The notes under the pieces: model-generated | The model's database searches: none | The model's input: the letters and a program-made list of their open reading frames with translations, nothing else | Told to the model about the DNA's origin: nothing | Translations under genes and position numbers: made by a program | Assembly (NCBI GenBank): GCA_016716385.1 | Contig: JADJWL010000003.1 | Span: forward strand, 310,001-374,000 | Source: Bryobacterales bacterium | GTDB taxonomy: Bacteria; Acidobacteriota; Terriglobia; Bryobacterales; Bryobacteraceae | Length of the DNA stretch: 64,000 nucleotides | Direction: 5' to 3' | Part shown: piece after piece, positions 1 through 8,726 of the stretch | Layout: every line of letters begins with the position of its first letter | Position numbering within the stretch: the first letter of the stretch is position 1

Positions 1-2
1 AG

Positions 3-449
3 GTGCTGGTCCGCTACGCACCGCAGCCCGTCGAAGCGGATTCCCTGCGCGCCTACTATCCGGCCAAGCGCGACGTCTTCCGCCGCCGTATCGCCGCGGT
101 GGACCTCTGCCCGCCCGAAACCGTCGCGCTGATTCACTCCCTGGACGCCTGGTCGCTCGCCGTCGTGACGTCGAGCGTGCGCGAGGAAGTGGAACCGGTG
201 CTGCACCGTGCCGGCATCCTGCCGCGGCTGCGTACGGCCGTGTACGGAGAAGATGTCGAGCGCCGCAAGCCCGCGCCGGACCCCTACCTGCTGGCGGCGG
301 CGCGCCTCGGCGCACGCCGTCCGCTGGTGGTGGAGGATTCCGACGCGGGCGCCGCGAGCGCGCGCGCCGCCGGCTTCGACGTGCTGCGCGTCGCCGCGGC
401 GCGTGAAGTCGCGCCGAGGCTGGCCGCGGCTCTCGGCATCCTGTTATGA
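3..449 (+). CDS. HAD-superfamily hydrolase, 5'-truncated by the window edge
   Basis: The C-terminal 148 residues of a haloacid-dehalogenase-type phosphatase; the start lies before the window. Three HAD motifs are visible in order: a hydrophobic strand ending VVTSS (motif II Ser), RRKPAPDPY with the motif III Lys, and VVEDSDAGAASARAAG carrying the motif IV acidic residues. The GEDVERRKPAPDPYLLA stretch is typical of beta-phosphoglucomutase/phosphoglycolate-phosphatase-like members. The nucleophile Asp of motif I must be upstream. The substrate cannot be predicted. The downstream esterase starts 10 bases after the stop. Confidence 0.85.
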   Translation: MLVRYAPQPVEADSLRAYYPAKRDVFRRRIAAVDLCPPETVALIHSLDAWSLAVVTSSVREEVEPVLHRAGILPRLRTAVYGEDVERRKPAPDPYLLAAARLGARRPLVVEDSDAGAASARAAGFDVLRVAAAREVAPRLAAALGILL

Positions 450-458
450 TCCTTGGCA

Positions 459-2669
459 ATGCGTACTTGGACGCTGTTGCTGCTGATTCCCACAGTTCTC
501 GCCGGCCAGGAACTTGACCTTCTGCTCGAACGCCTTCAGCCCTCCAGGAAGCCGCATTCCGGCCGGATCAACGCGCACGACGCCAATTGGGAAGCCTGGC
601 TCCAGCGCAGCGGCGAGCGTTTCCCGAACCTGAGGGTCCTGCCGTCATGGGCGATGCTGCCGGACTCGCTGCACGGCGTCTCCACGCCCGAGCAGTGGGA
701 AGCGAAGCGCGAGTGGATGCGGAACCAGTTCACCTACTGGGTCTACGGCAAGATGCCGCCCGCACCCACGAACCTGCGTGCCGTCGTCCTAGGCGAGCGC
801 CAGGAGAACGGCGTCACCGTGCGCGACGTGCGCCTCGAATTCGGCCCCGGCCACAAGGCCACGCTACGGCTGCAACTGCTGATCCCGCCCGGGAACGGTC
901 CGTTCCCCGTCTTTCTCACGAATCACCCGCGCACGCGCCCCTGGGTCGCGACCGCCGTCCGCCGCGGTTATATCGCCTGCATCTACTTCGCGGCCGACCC
1001 GATCTACGGCAATGACGATGACTCCGACGCATTCATCGACGTCTACCCGGAGTACGATTTCTCCTGCCTCGCCCGCTGGGCGTGGGCCGCGATGCGCGCC
1101 GTCGACCACCTCGTGACGCTGCCGGAGGTCGCGCGGGACAAGATCGGCATCACCGGGCACTCGCGCAACGGCAAGCAGGCGCTGCTGGCGGCGGCCTTCG
1201 ACGACCGCATCGGCGCCGTGGTGGCGTCGAGCGGCAATACCGGCGAAGGAACGCCGTGGCGCTTCACCAGCGATCCGTTCGCCAACGAAACCATCGAGCA
1301 GATCACCGGCAACTTCCCGCACTGGTTCCACCCGCGGCTGCGCTTCTTCGCCGGACGCGAGCACAAACTGCCGGTCGACCAGAACAGCCTGTTCGCCCTG
1401 GTCGCGCCGCGAGGCCTGCTGCTGGCGTCGTCCTATTCCGAGCACCAGGGGAACTCGCTCGGCTTCGAGCAGGGGTATCGCGACGTGCAGCGCGTCTACA
1501 ACTTCCTCGGCAAACCGGACAACGTCGGCTTGTCGCTGCGTCCCGGCGAGCACGCCACCACAGCCGACGACATCGAGCGCTACGTGGACTTCTTCGATAC
1601 GGTCTTCGGCCGCGCACACTATCCCAAGTTCGAAGACTGGATCCACGGCTACACGTTCGAGGACTGGCAGCGGAAGAGCGGGGAGAAGATTGACCCGGCG
1701 CAATGGCCGCAGCGGCGTCCGGGTGAACGGACCGATCCCGCAGCTCTGCGGAAGGACCTGCGTTGGCTCCTCGGCGAAGAGCCCGCCGGAGTGGATTTCC
1801 CCAATCGCACCGAACTCGACGCTCCCAGCCGCACGTCCGACGGTTGGCTGTCGCTCATCTACCAGCGGCCGCTCAAAAGCCCGCGGTTCAAGGCAACCGC
1901 GGTCAGCTTCGGCGACGACCTGATGGCGGATCTCTACTACCCGCCCCACGGTGGCGGCAAGTGGCCGCTCGTGGTCTGGCTGCACGCCTACAGCTATCCG
2001 ACCGGCTATTCACGCTATGCGCGGCCGCTGATCGAGCGCCTCGTGGGGGAAGGATTCGCCGTGCTGGCGTTCGACCAGATCGGCTTTGGCACGCGGCTGC
2101 CGGGAGCGCGGCGCTTCTACGACCGTTACCCGCGCTGGTCGCTGATGGGCAAGATGGTGGCGGACACGCGCGCGGCGATCTCGGCCGCGGCGGCGCTCGA
2201 AGCGATCGACGCGGACCGCATTTACCTGGCGGGCTACTCGCTCGGGAGCCACGTCGCGCTGCTGACGGCGGCGCTCGATGAGCGGGTGCGCGGCGTGGCC
2301 GCGGTGGCGGGGTTCACCTCATTCCGCGCCGATCCGGGAGAGCCGGAAACCGAGGGCTTACGGCACTACTCGCACATCCACGGCCTGCTGCCAAGGCTGG
2401 GCTTTTTCCTGACGGCCAAGGACCGGGTCCCGTTCGATCACGACGAGGCGCTGGCGCTGGTGGCGCCGCGTCCGGTGCTGTGGATCGCCCCGGAATTCGA
2501 CCGCTATGCGCCGGCGCAGACGGTGGAAGCCGTCGCGACCGCGGCCCGGGCCGTGTACGAAAGGCGAGGGGCGAAGGCGGCGTTCACCCTGGAGCGCCCC
2601 CGCGACTTCAACCGCTTCCCGGTGGAGACGCAAAGGCTGCTGGTGGATTGGCTGGCGCGGCAGCGGTGA
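459..2669 (+). CDS. Secreted two-domain alpha/beta hydrolase: CE15 glucuronoyl esterase-like plus second esterase module
   Basis: About 736 residues with an N-terminal signal peptide (LLLLIPTVLAGQ). Residues about 20-400 look like a CE15 glucuronoyl esterase: nucleophile motif GHSRNGKQA (Ser about 235; the usual CE15 motif is GCSRNGK) and a candidate catalytic His in PGEHATTADD. Glucuronoyl esterases cut lignin-glucuronoxylan ester links. A second alpha/beta-hydrolase module (about 450-736) has GYSLGSHVALL with Ser about 594, but its expected C-terminal catalytic His is not evident (the region reads RPRDFNRFP). The ATG at 459 is preferred over the in-frame TTG at 453 because it begins the signal peptide; TTATGAT at 444-450 could be a -10 element. 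Substrate assignment is inference. Confidence 0.75.
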   Translation: MRTWTLLLLIPTVLAGQELDLLLERLQPSRKPHSGRINAHDANWEAWLQRSGERFPNLRVLPSWAMLPDSLHGVSTPEQWEAKREWMRNQFTYWVYGKMPPAPTNLRAVVLGERQENGVTVRDVRLEFGPGHKATLRLQLLIPPGNGPFPVFLTNHPRTRPWVATAVRRGYIACIYFAADPIYGNDDDSDAFIDVYPEYDFSCLARWAWAAMRAVDHLVTLPEVARDKIGITGHSRNGKQALLAAAFDDRIGAVVASSGNTGEGTPWRFTSDPFANETIEQITGNFPHWFHPRLRFFAGREHKLPVDQNSLFALVAPRGLLLASSYSEHQGNSLGFEQGYRDVQRVYNFLGKPDNVGLSLRPGEHATTADDIERYVDFFDTVFGRAHYPKFEDWIHGYTFEDWQRKSGEKIDPAQWPQRRPGERTDPAALRKDLRWLLGEEPAGVDFPNRTELDAPSRTSDGWLSLIYQRPLKSPRFKATAVSFGDDLMADLYYPPHGGGKWPLVVWLHAYSYPTGYSRYARPLIERLVGEGFAVLAFDQIGFGTRLPGARRFYDRYPRWSLMGKMVADTRAAISAAAALEAIDADRIYLAGYSLGSHVALLTAALDERVRGVAAVAGFTSFRADPGEPETEGLRHYSHIHGLLPRLGFFLTAKDRVPFDHDEALALVAPRPVLWIAPEFDRYAPAQTVEAVATAARAVYERRGAKAAFTLERPRDFNRFPVETQRLLVDWLARQR

Positions 2670-2674
2670 ACAGC

Positions 2675-2682
2675 GCTATCGT
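2675..2682 (+). promoter_or_regulatory. GCTATCGT -10-like element before the vapBC-like pair
   Basis: GCTATCGT lies 6 bases before the antitoxin ATG at 2689 and matches a recurring GCTAnnnT octamer in this window. No clear -35 box is seen. If used, the transcript would be nearly leaderless. Confidence 0.35.
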
Positions 2683-2688
2683 GGCTCC

Positions 2689-2925
2689 ATGGGGATGAAC
2701 GAAGCATCGGCCAGTCCGTACGACAGGGCAAAGAGATCTGTGGAGGCCCTTGGTCCCGCGGATCAGCTTCGCCTGATTGCCGAACTCATCGCACGGCTCA
2801 GCGGTGAACTCGATCGCCAGCCGCGCCGGAGCCTGCTTGAGCTTCAAGGCTTGGGGAAGAGCGTCTGGCAAGGCGTCGACATCGAAGAGTACCTGCGCCA
2901 GGAACGCTCGTCGTGGAATGGCTAG
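2689..2925 (+). CDS. VapB-like antitoxin of a PIN-domain TA pair
   Basis: A 78-residue protein starting ATG GGG ATG. The C-terminal part (RSLLELQGLGK..W.GVDIEEYLRQERSSW) resembles short antitoxin-like proteins that commonly sit directly before PIN-domain toxins. Its 3' end overlaps the start of the following PIN gene by 13 bases, which argues for translational coupling as a toxin-antitoxin operon. The N-terminal half has no recognised DNA-binding fold by eye; autoregulation is expected from family behaviour but not shown. Confidence 0.65.
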   Translation: MGMNEASASPYDRAKRSVEALGPADQLRLIAELIARLSGELDRQPRRSLLELQGLGKSVWQGVDIEEYLRQERSSWNG

Positions 2926-3353
2926 AGGCCCTTCGCGGCTCCACAGTCGGTTTGGACATAGCACCGCTGATCTATTACATCGAAGAGCACCCGGTGTACC
3001 TGCCGAAGGTCCAGCCGTTCTTCGAGGCGGCGGAGCGCGGGGAACTCCGGATCGTTACCTCATTCGTGACGCTGGTCGAGGTTCTGGTCCAGCCACTTCG
3101 CCGTAACCGGCCCGAAGTCGCGCAGGAGTATCGGGACATCCTCCTCAGGTCTGCTGCACTCACGACAATTCCTTTGGACGAGGGCATTGCGGAAGCGGCG
3201 GCGATCCTAAGAGCCGAAAGGCAACTTCGAACTGCCGATGCCATCCAAGTGGCGACGGCAATCGGTTCCGGAGCATCGTGGTTTCTCACGAACGATGAAG
3301 GACTGGCCGATGTGCCTGGAGTCTCCTCCCTTATCCTGGATCGACTGGCGTAA
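2913..3353 (+). CDS. VapC-like PIN-domain ribonuclease toxin
   Basis: A 146-residue PIN protein starting at GTG 2913 inside the end of the antitoxin gene. Acidic PIN positions are recognisable: an early Asp (TVGLDIAPLIYYIE), a Glu in TSFVTLVEVLV, and the late acidic stretch LRTADAIQVATAI followed by FLTNDEGLADV. PIN toxins cut tRNA or rRNA in a Mg2+-dependent way when the antitoxin is degraded. The domain is complete and undamaged. The RNA target cannot be told from sequence. Confidence 0.8.
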   Translation: MEWLEALRGSTVGLDIAPLIYYIEEHPVYLPKVQPFFEAAERGELRIVTSFVTLVEVLVQPLRRNRPEVAQEYRDILLRSAALTTIPLDEGIAEAAAILRAERQLRTADAIQVATAIGSGASWFLTNDEGLADVPGVSSLILDRLA

Positions 3354-3417
3354 ACGATTGGCGCATCGGGCTTGAGGCCCACAGTTCCGGTCCCTCTTTC
3401 GAGGGTACTCTCCGGCT

Positions 3418-5232
3418 CTACCGCGGAAAATTCATCCGGCGCAATAAGTCTTCGAAGCGCGGGTCGGACCGGAGCGGATCCCAGGCGGGAGAGCGGTTCA
3501 ACTGCACCATGGCCCACCAATGCTGCGCATAGGCTTTCTCCAGGTTGGCGAACGCCTCGTCCTTCATTCCCAGCCGCGCCTGGATCAGCGCCGCGCTGTA
3601 CGGATGCGTGGCGCGCTTCAGCCTCCAGCGCAGCTCGCCTTCGTAGCCCTCCCGGCGGAAGACGTCCTCCATCTCCGCAATCGCCTCAGGACGGGCGCCG
3701 GACAGCACCATCAGCCGCTTCCGCGTGGCGATGGCTTCTTCATACAGGCCGAGCTTCTCGTAGACGCCCGCCAAAAACTGGTACGCCCGGGTATCGTTCG
3801 GGTCCAGTTGAATCGTGTTGAGCAACTGCGCGATGGCCCTGTCCTGCCGGCGGGCGACGAAGTAGACCGATCCGAGCGCGAGATTGGCCGGCGCCGACAG
3901 CGGGTCACCCTCCACCGCCCGTTCCGCCTCGGCAATGGCCTCTTCCTCGCGGCCCATCGTCGACAGAAACCAGGCGTATTCGAAGCGCGCTTCCTCGAAG
4001 TTCGGATTCAACTCCAGCGCCCGCTTGAACTCGGCCTCCGCCTGCTCCCAGTTCCAATAGAAGTACCAGGCGGCGACCGCCTGCACATAGTGCGCTTCGG
4101 GCAACGCATCGTCGATCTCCAGCGCTCTCTTGAGGGCCGCCCGGAATTTCGGGTACGCCTGCTCCGGGGGGAGACTTCCCTGAATCCACTGCCACCCGTA
4201 GGTCTTCGCCAGTCCCACGTACGCGGCGGCGAAGTCCGGATCCAGAGCGATCGCCCGCTCGAAATACGTGATCGCTTTGGCGAACTCCTGCTTTTTCCAA
4301 CGGTAATAGTGGTATTGCCCCTTGAGGTACATCTCGTGCGCCTCGGGGTGCACCGGACGCGATCGCGCCAGCCGCGCCTGCTCCTCCGGCGACAGGTTCG
4401 CCCGCACCTGCCGCGCGACCGCGCGCGCAATCTCCCGCTGCAGGCTCAAGACGTCGTCCAGCGGGCGTTCGTACGTCTCGGCCCACAGGTGGCGGTCGGT
4501 GGGACCGTGCAGCAGGTTGGCCGTGACGCGCACCCGGCCATCCGCCTGCAGGACGGTCCCCTCGATCAGCGCATCCACGTTCAGTTCGCGGGCAATCCGC
4601 GGCACGGGCGTTTGCGTCCGCTTGTAACGCATCATCGAGGTGCGCGAAATGACGCGCAGCGCCTGAATCTTGCCGAGGGTCGTGATGAGTTCCTCGGTCA
4701 TACCATCGGCGAAGAACTCCTGTTCGGGATCGCCCGAGAGATTCTCAAGCGGCAGTACCGCGATGGAGGCGATGCGCGGAATATCGGGCCGGAACAGACG
4801 CGCGATAAGCGCGGCGCCGCCGAGGAGTCCCACGAGTACCGCAGCCACCAGGACAGTGCCCGGGCGCCGGCGCTTCGGGGCTTCCGGCTCGGGCGGCGCC
4901 CCCTCCACCGGAGCGATGAAGCGGTACCCGCGCTTCGGCAGGGTCTGGATGAAGCGGGCTGCGTCCGGCTGGTCCCCGAGCACTGCGCGGATCTGCTTGA
5001 TGCAGTGATTCAGACCCTGGTCGAACTCGATGAACGTCTCGTTGCCCCAGACGTGTTCCCGGATCTCCTCGCGCGTCACCACTTCTCCGGGACGGCTGGC
5101 GAGCAGGGCAAGCACCTTGGCCGGCTGCGGCTGGAGGCGGAGGAGCACACCTCCCTTCCGCAACTCCCCAGTCTCGGCATCGAGTTCAAAAACGCCGAAC
5201 CGGACCACTGGACCTGTGGGGGAATTCCGCAT
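3418..5232 (-). CDS. Membrane-anchored winged-helix/TPR regulator (CadC-like), copy A
   Basis: A 604-residue protein. Residues about 9-110 form an OmpR/PhoB-type winged helix (REEIREHVWG, then an RGYRFIAP wing). A single membrane segment lies at about 125-147. After it comes a TolB/FlgO-like domain (AVLPLENLSGD, FFADGMTEELITTL) and then several TPR units to the C-terminus. This is the ToxR/CadC plan: cytoplasmic DNA binding, membrane anchor, periplasmic sensor. The ATG at 5232 has GGAGG 9 bases upstream and aligns with the paralogue ending at 6693; a TATACT -10-like box lies further upstream. It is divergent from the secreted-protein gene at 5444, so that gene is a likely target (inference). 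Confidence 0.82.
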   Translation of the reverse strand: MRNSPTGPVVRFGVFELDAETGELRKGGVLLRLQPQPAKVLALLASRPGEVVTREEIREHVWGNETFIEFDQGLNHCIKQIRAVLGDQPDAARFIQTLPKRGYRFIAPVEGAPPEPEAPKRRRPGTVLVAAVLVGLLGGAALIARLFRPDIPRIASIAVLPLENLSGDPEQEFFADGMTEELITTLGKIQALRVISRTSMMRYKRTQTPVPRIARELNVDALIEGTVLQADGRVRVTANLLHGPTDRHLWAETYERPLDDVLSLQREIARAVARQVRANLSPEEQARLARSRPVHPEAHEMYLKGQYHYYRWKKQEFAKAITYFERAIALDPDFAAAYVGLAKTYGWQWIQGSLPPEQAYPKFRAALKRALEIDDALPEAHYVQAVAAWYFYWNWEQAEAEFKRALELNPNFEEARFEYAWFLSTMGREEEAIAEAERAVEGDPLSAPANLALGSVYFVARRQDRAIAQLLNTIQLDPNDTRAYQFLAGVYEKLGLYEEAIATRKRLMVLSGARPEAIAEMEDVFRREGYEGELRWRLKRATHPYSAALIQARLGMKDEAFANLEKAYAQHWWAMVQLNRSPAWDPLRSDPRFEDLLRRMNFPR

Positions 5233-5443
5233 GCGCGGCGACCTCCGGCTCACGCCCAGTATAAACCGGACAATGCATACTTGCGCCAAAGTCTTGCCGT
5301 CCTATTTTCCGCCATTTCAGCCCTGGTCAAACAGTCCAGTAAGTCTCTAGCCTGCAAGCACTTCTGCGATCAGGAAAAAATCATCCCGCAACCATCGATT
5401 TCTTGCGCCGAACCGTCCATTGTGGGAAGCGAAGGAGGAAGTC

Positions 5444-5863
5444 ATGAGAACCTTGCTTGCCGCGCTCTTCCTGGTGGCGGGCCTCGTTGTCTTCCCGGCG
5501 GCCGCCGAGTCGCCGCTCGTGGTGGACATCCCGTTCCCCTTCTACGCCGGAGACAAGCTGTTGCCCGCCGGCGAGTACGCCATCGGGCCGTTTGACGGCT
5601 CCCCGACCCTGTTCCGGGTCACCAGTCGTGGCGGCGGCGCCATTCTGACGAATCACCTCGTTCGCGATTCCAAACAGGGAGAACGGACCTGCGTGCAGTT
5701 CAACAAGTACTCCGGCGACCGCTACTTCCTTGCCGCAGTCAATGTGGAAGGAGGGCTGAGCCGGACCATGATGAAGTCGGAGCGTGAGCGGCAGGTCGTG
5801 ACCAGCACGCTCATCACCGGACTCAAACCGAATACAGTGACCCTGCTGGCACGCTTGAGATAG
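5444..5863 (+). CDS. Small secreted protein, paralogue 1
   Basis: A 139-residue protein with a signal peptide (ALFLVAGLVVFPAAAES). The mature part has a conserved block VDIPFPFYAGDKLLPAGEY and a C-terminal block RERQVVTSTLITGLK. Two paralogues lie at 6188 and 8727. AAGGAGGAAG stands before the ATG. I do not know a function for this family; it looks like a small all-beta extracytoplasmic protein. It shares a divergent promoter region with the winged-helix/TPR gene on the other strand and has its own terminator. Confidence 0.7.
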   Translation: MRTLLAALFLVAGLVVFPAAAESPLVVDIPFPFYAGDKLLPAGEYAIGPFDGSPTLFRVTSRGGGAILTNHLVRDSKQGERTCVQFNKYSGDRYFLAAVNVEGGLSRTMMKSERERQVVTSTLITGLKPNTVTLLARLR

Positions 5864-5893
5864 GGCGTCCCGGCAAATCTAACTCCAAACCCA

Positions 5894-5929
5894 CCGCGCA
5901 GTGCGCCTCGGCCGCGTTGCGCGGTTTTT
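5894..5929 (+). terminator. Rho-independent terminator after secreted paralogue 1
   Basis: CCGCGCA at 5894-5900 pairs with TGCGCGG at 5918-5924, followed by five T. It lies about 30 bases after the stop at 5863 and resembles the terminator of paralogue 2. Confidence 0.75.
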
Positions 5930-6187
5930 CCTTGAACCAGTCCACGGGCGCCTTCACCCCTATAGAAGCCATCTCCCTGAGACCGACGATACCGATGGCC
6001 TTGGTGCGCACGTCCAGCCAGGCACCGTCTCACCGGTCAATCGGCGGTCCCGGACCGGTGGGGCCGCTCATATCAGCCAGTAAGTCTCTTTTTTTGAATG
6101 TTTTACACAATCAGAAAAAACTCAGACACCAACCATCGACTCTGTCCGCCAGGCGGCTCATTGTGGGAAGCGAAAGGAGAGGAAGTC

Positions 6188-6616
6188 ATGAAGACTTTGC
6201 TTACCGCACTTTTCCTGGTGGCTGGCCTGGCCGTCTTCCCGGCGGCCGCCGAGTCCCCTGTTGTGGTTGACGTTCCGTTCGCGTTCTATGCCGGAGACCG
6301 GTTGATGCCCGCGGGCGAATATGTCCTCGGACCGCTTGGCGACTCGACATTCGATACCCTGCTCATGGCGGCCGCCTCGGGCGACCGGCTCATCGTGGGC
6401 AACATCTTCACCACCGCGTCGAGGAAAAAGGTTGGAACGCGCGTGGTGTTCAACAAGTATCCCGGCGAACGCTACTTCCTTGCCCAGACTTGGGTCGAGG
6501 GTGAGCCGCTCGGCAGGGAGATGCGGAAGTCGCAGCGGGAACGGCAGGTCGTGACCACCACCCTGATCACCAGCCTGAAGCCGGAGACCGTCACGCTGCT
6601 GGCGCGCGTGAAGTAA
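6188..6616 (+). CDS. Small secreted protein, paralogue 2
   Basis: A 142-residue paralogue of the protein at 5444, with a signal peptide (ALFLVAGLAVFPAAAES), the VDVPFAFYAGDRLMPAGEY block and the RERQVVTTTLITSLK block. AAAGGAGAGGAAG precedes the ATG. Its upstream 110 bases repeat elements seen before paralogue 1 (CCAGTAAGTCTCT, ATCAGAAAAAA, ACCATCGA, CATTGTGGGAAGCGAA), so the duplication included regulatory DNA. Unlike paralogues 1 and 3 it has no divergent regulator gene of its own. Function unknown. Confidence 0.7.
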   Translation: MKTLLTALFLVAGLAVFPAAAESPVVVDVPFAFYAGDRLMPAGEYVLGPLGDSTFDTLLMAAASGDRLIVGNIFTTASRKKVGTRVVFNKYPGERYFLAQTWVEGEPLGREMRKSQRERQVVTTTLITSLKPETVTLLARVK

Positions 6617-6642
6617 GACAAAATCCCCAGTTAACCCCAAAG

Positions 6643-6684
6643 CCACCGCGCAACGTGGATCCACCCGCTGCGCGGTGGGTCTTT
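6643..6684 (+). terminator. Rho-independent terminator after secreted paralogue 2
   Basis: CCACCGCGCA at 6643-6652 pairs with TGCGCGGTGG at 6669-6678, followed by GTCTTTT. It stands between two converging genes (stops at 6616 and 6693) and may serve both strands. Confidence 0.75.
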
Positions 6685-6692
6685 TCTGCAAG

Positions 6693-8525
6693 TCAATCCT
6701 CCAGCGGCGGCAGATTCATCCGGCGGAGTTCGGCGGGGAAGCGCGGGTCCTGGCGCAAGGCCGTCAGACCCGGCCACGGCAGCACCCGCACCCACGGCAG
6801 CCAGGCGTGGTGCGGTTCATACCGCAGCCAGCGAAACGCCTCGTCCATCTCGCCCAGGGCCGCGTGGATGGCCATCCGCCAGAACGCCGTCCAGGAATCA
6901 ACCGGCTGCCCGTTCAGTTCCGCGAGCAGCTTCCTTGCCTCCACCTGGCGCCCCGCTTCGCCGTAGGCCAGACCCTGGACCCACCGCCAGGCCGGAGATA
7001 CTTCCGCTGCCTTCCGGAAGAACGTCAGAGCATCGTCGTAGCGGCCTTGCTCCTGCCGGATCAGGCCCAGGACGAAGTACCCCACCGGAAATCCCGGCGC
7101 AATCTCGATGGAACCTTCCGCCCCGGCGGTAGCCTCGGCGTACCGGCCTTCCCACCGGTAGAGTTCGGCCAGCCAGCCTGTCTGCAAAGGGTTGAACGGA
7201 TCGAGTTGCCTGCCGCGTTCGTGGTCGGCAATCGCTTCCGGCATGCGCCCGAACAGGGCGTTGAACCACGACCGGTGGTAGTAGGCGATCGGCATGCTCG
7301 GGCTCAACTCAATGGCTCGTTCGATGTGGCGGAACGCTTCGTCCCAGTCCCATTCCCAGTAGCCCGCGACGAAGCCCAGCGATGCGGATGCCTCCGCCAG
7401 GTTCGGGTCCAGTTGGATCGCGGTCGACGCCGCCTCCTTCGCCCGGGGCAGCGAATCGGTCCATGCTTCGGCGCTGTGCGCCACCTGGATATACCCCAGC
7501 GCCAGACCCGCATGCGCCATCGCGTTGCCAGGGTCGAGCGCGACCGCCTGCTTCAGATACTCCAGGCCCTTCGCCGAATCCGCCGCCGTCGCCTTGTTGA
7601 GGTGGAACATCCCGCGCAGATACGCCTCGTAGGTGGCCGGGTTGATCGGGCGCGCGCTCGCCAACCGCGCTTCCTCCCGGGGCTCGAGCCGCACCCTGAC
7701 CTCGCGCGTCACGTTGCGCACGATCTCGTTCTGTAGCGCGAGGATGCTATCCATTTCGCGCTCGTAGCTCTCCGCCCACAGGTGCCGGTCCGTCGCCGCT
7801 TCCACCAACTGCGCCGTCACCCGCACCCGATTTCCGTCGCGCACCACCGAACCTTCGAGCACCGCATCCACGCCTAACTCACGCGCGATGGCGGGCAGCG
7901 GTTCCTCAGTATCCCGGTATCGCATGACGGACGTCCGCGAAATGACGCGCAGGGAATGAATCCGGGACAGGTCCGTGATCAGTGCGTCGGTCATGCCATC
8001 GGAGAAATACTGCTGGTCGGGATCGCCGGAGAAATTCTGGAAGGGCAGCACAGCGAGGGAGGCGATCGCAGGAGGCGGCGCGCGGAGAAACAACGCCGCG
8101 GCGGCCCCGATCCCGATCGCGGCAAACACGGCCAACACAACCACGGCGATCCGCAGCCGCGGGTGCTGAGGGACCGCGGGTGGCGGCGTGTCCGTCTCCA
8201 CCGGGGCGATGAAGCGGTACCCGCGTCTCGGCAGGGTCTGGATGAAGCGTGCTGCATCCGGCTGGTCGCCTAAAGCAGCGCGGATCTCCTTAATGCAGTG
8301 ATTCAGGCCCTGGTCGAACTCGATGAAGGTCTCGCTGCCCCAGACGTGCTCGCGGATTTCCTCGCGCGTCACCACTTCTCCGGGACGGCTGGCGAGCAGC
8401 ACGAGCACTTTGGCTGGCTGCGGCTGCAGGCGGAGCAGCACACCCGATTTCCGCAGTTCCCCAGTCTCGGGGTCGAGTTCGAACACCCCGAATCGGATCA
8501 CAGGACGTGGCGCGGAATTCCGCAC
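6693..8525 (-). CDS. Membrane-anchored winged-helix/TPR regulator (CadC-like), copy B
   Basis: A 610-residue paralogue of the protein at 3418-5232 with the same order: winged helix (about 9-110), one membrane segment (about 125-150), TolB/FlgO-like domain (AVLPFQNFSGD, YFSDGMTDALITDL), then TPR repeats. The winged helix is almost identical to copy A while the sensor half has diverged, which suggests a shared or overlapping operator but different signals. GTG 8525 is chosen because it aligns with the copy A start and has the same GCCGGAGG Shine-Dalgarno at the same distance. TTGTCC, 17 bases and TATACT upstream make a plausible promoter. Divergent from the secreted gene at 8727. Confidence 0.82.
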   Translation of the reverse strand: MRNSAPRPVIRFGVFELDPETGELRKSGVLLRLQPQPAKVLVLLASRPGEVVTREEIREHVWGSETFIEFDQGLNHCIKEIRAALGDQPDAARFIQTLPRRGYRFIAPVETDTPPPAVPQHPRLRIAVVVLAVFAAIGIGAAAALFLRAPPPAIASLAVLPFQNFSGDPDQQYFSDGMTDALITDLSRIHSLRVISRTSVMRYRDTEEPLPAIARELGVDAVLEGSVVRDGNRVRVTAQLVEAATDRHLWAESYEREMDSILALQNEIVRNVTREVRVRLEPREEARLASARPINPATYEAYLRGMFHLNKATAADSAKGLEYLKQAVALDPGNAMAHAGLALGYIQVAHSAEAWTDSLPRAKEAASTAIQLDPNLAEASASLGFVAGYWEWDWDEAFRHIERAIELSPSMPIAYYHRSWFNALFGRMPEAIADHERGRQLDPFNPLQTGWLAELYRWEGRYAEATAGAEGSIEIAPGFPVGYFVLGLIRQEQGRYDDALTFFRKAAEVSPAWRWVQGLAYGEAGRQVEARKLLAELNGQPVDSWTAFWRMAIHAALGEMDEAFRWLRYEPHHAWLPWVRVLPWPGLTALRQDPRFPAELRRMNLPPLED

Positions 8526-8726
8526 TGGGCGATTCCTCCGGCTCAACTTCAGTATAAGGTGAGTTTCCGCTGCGGACAACGAAATCCGGCGCATTCACTT
8601 GGATCAACACCTCCCCTCGATTCAGTGACTTCCGTATTCATCCGGGATTCATTCGATCTTCACCCGTTGTCCATTGCCGCGGGGCGCCGGGTGGCGCATT
8701 GTGGGAATCGAAAGGAGCCGGAAATC

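Noticed and set aside
3392..3405. Hairpin CCCTC-TTTC-GAGGG between vapC-like and regulator stops
   Set aside because: Short stem with no T run on either side; too weak for a terminator call.
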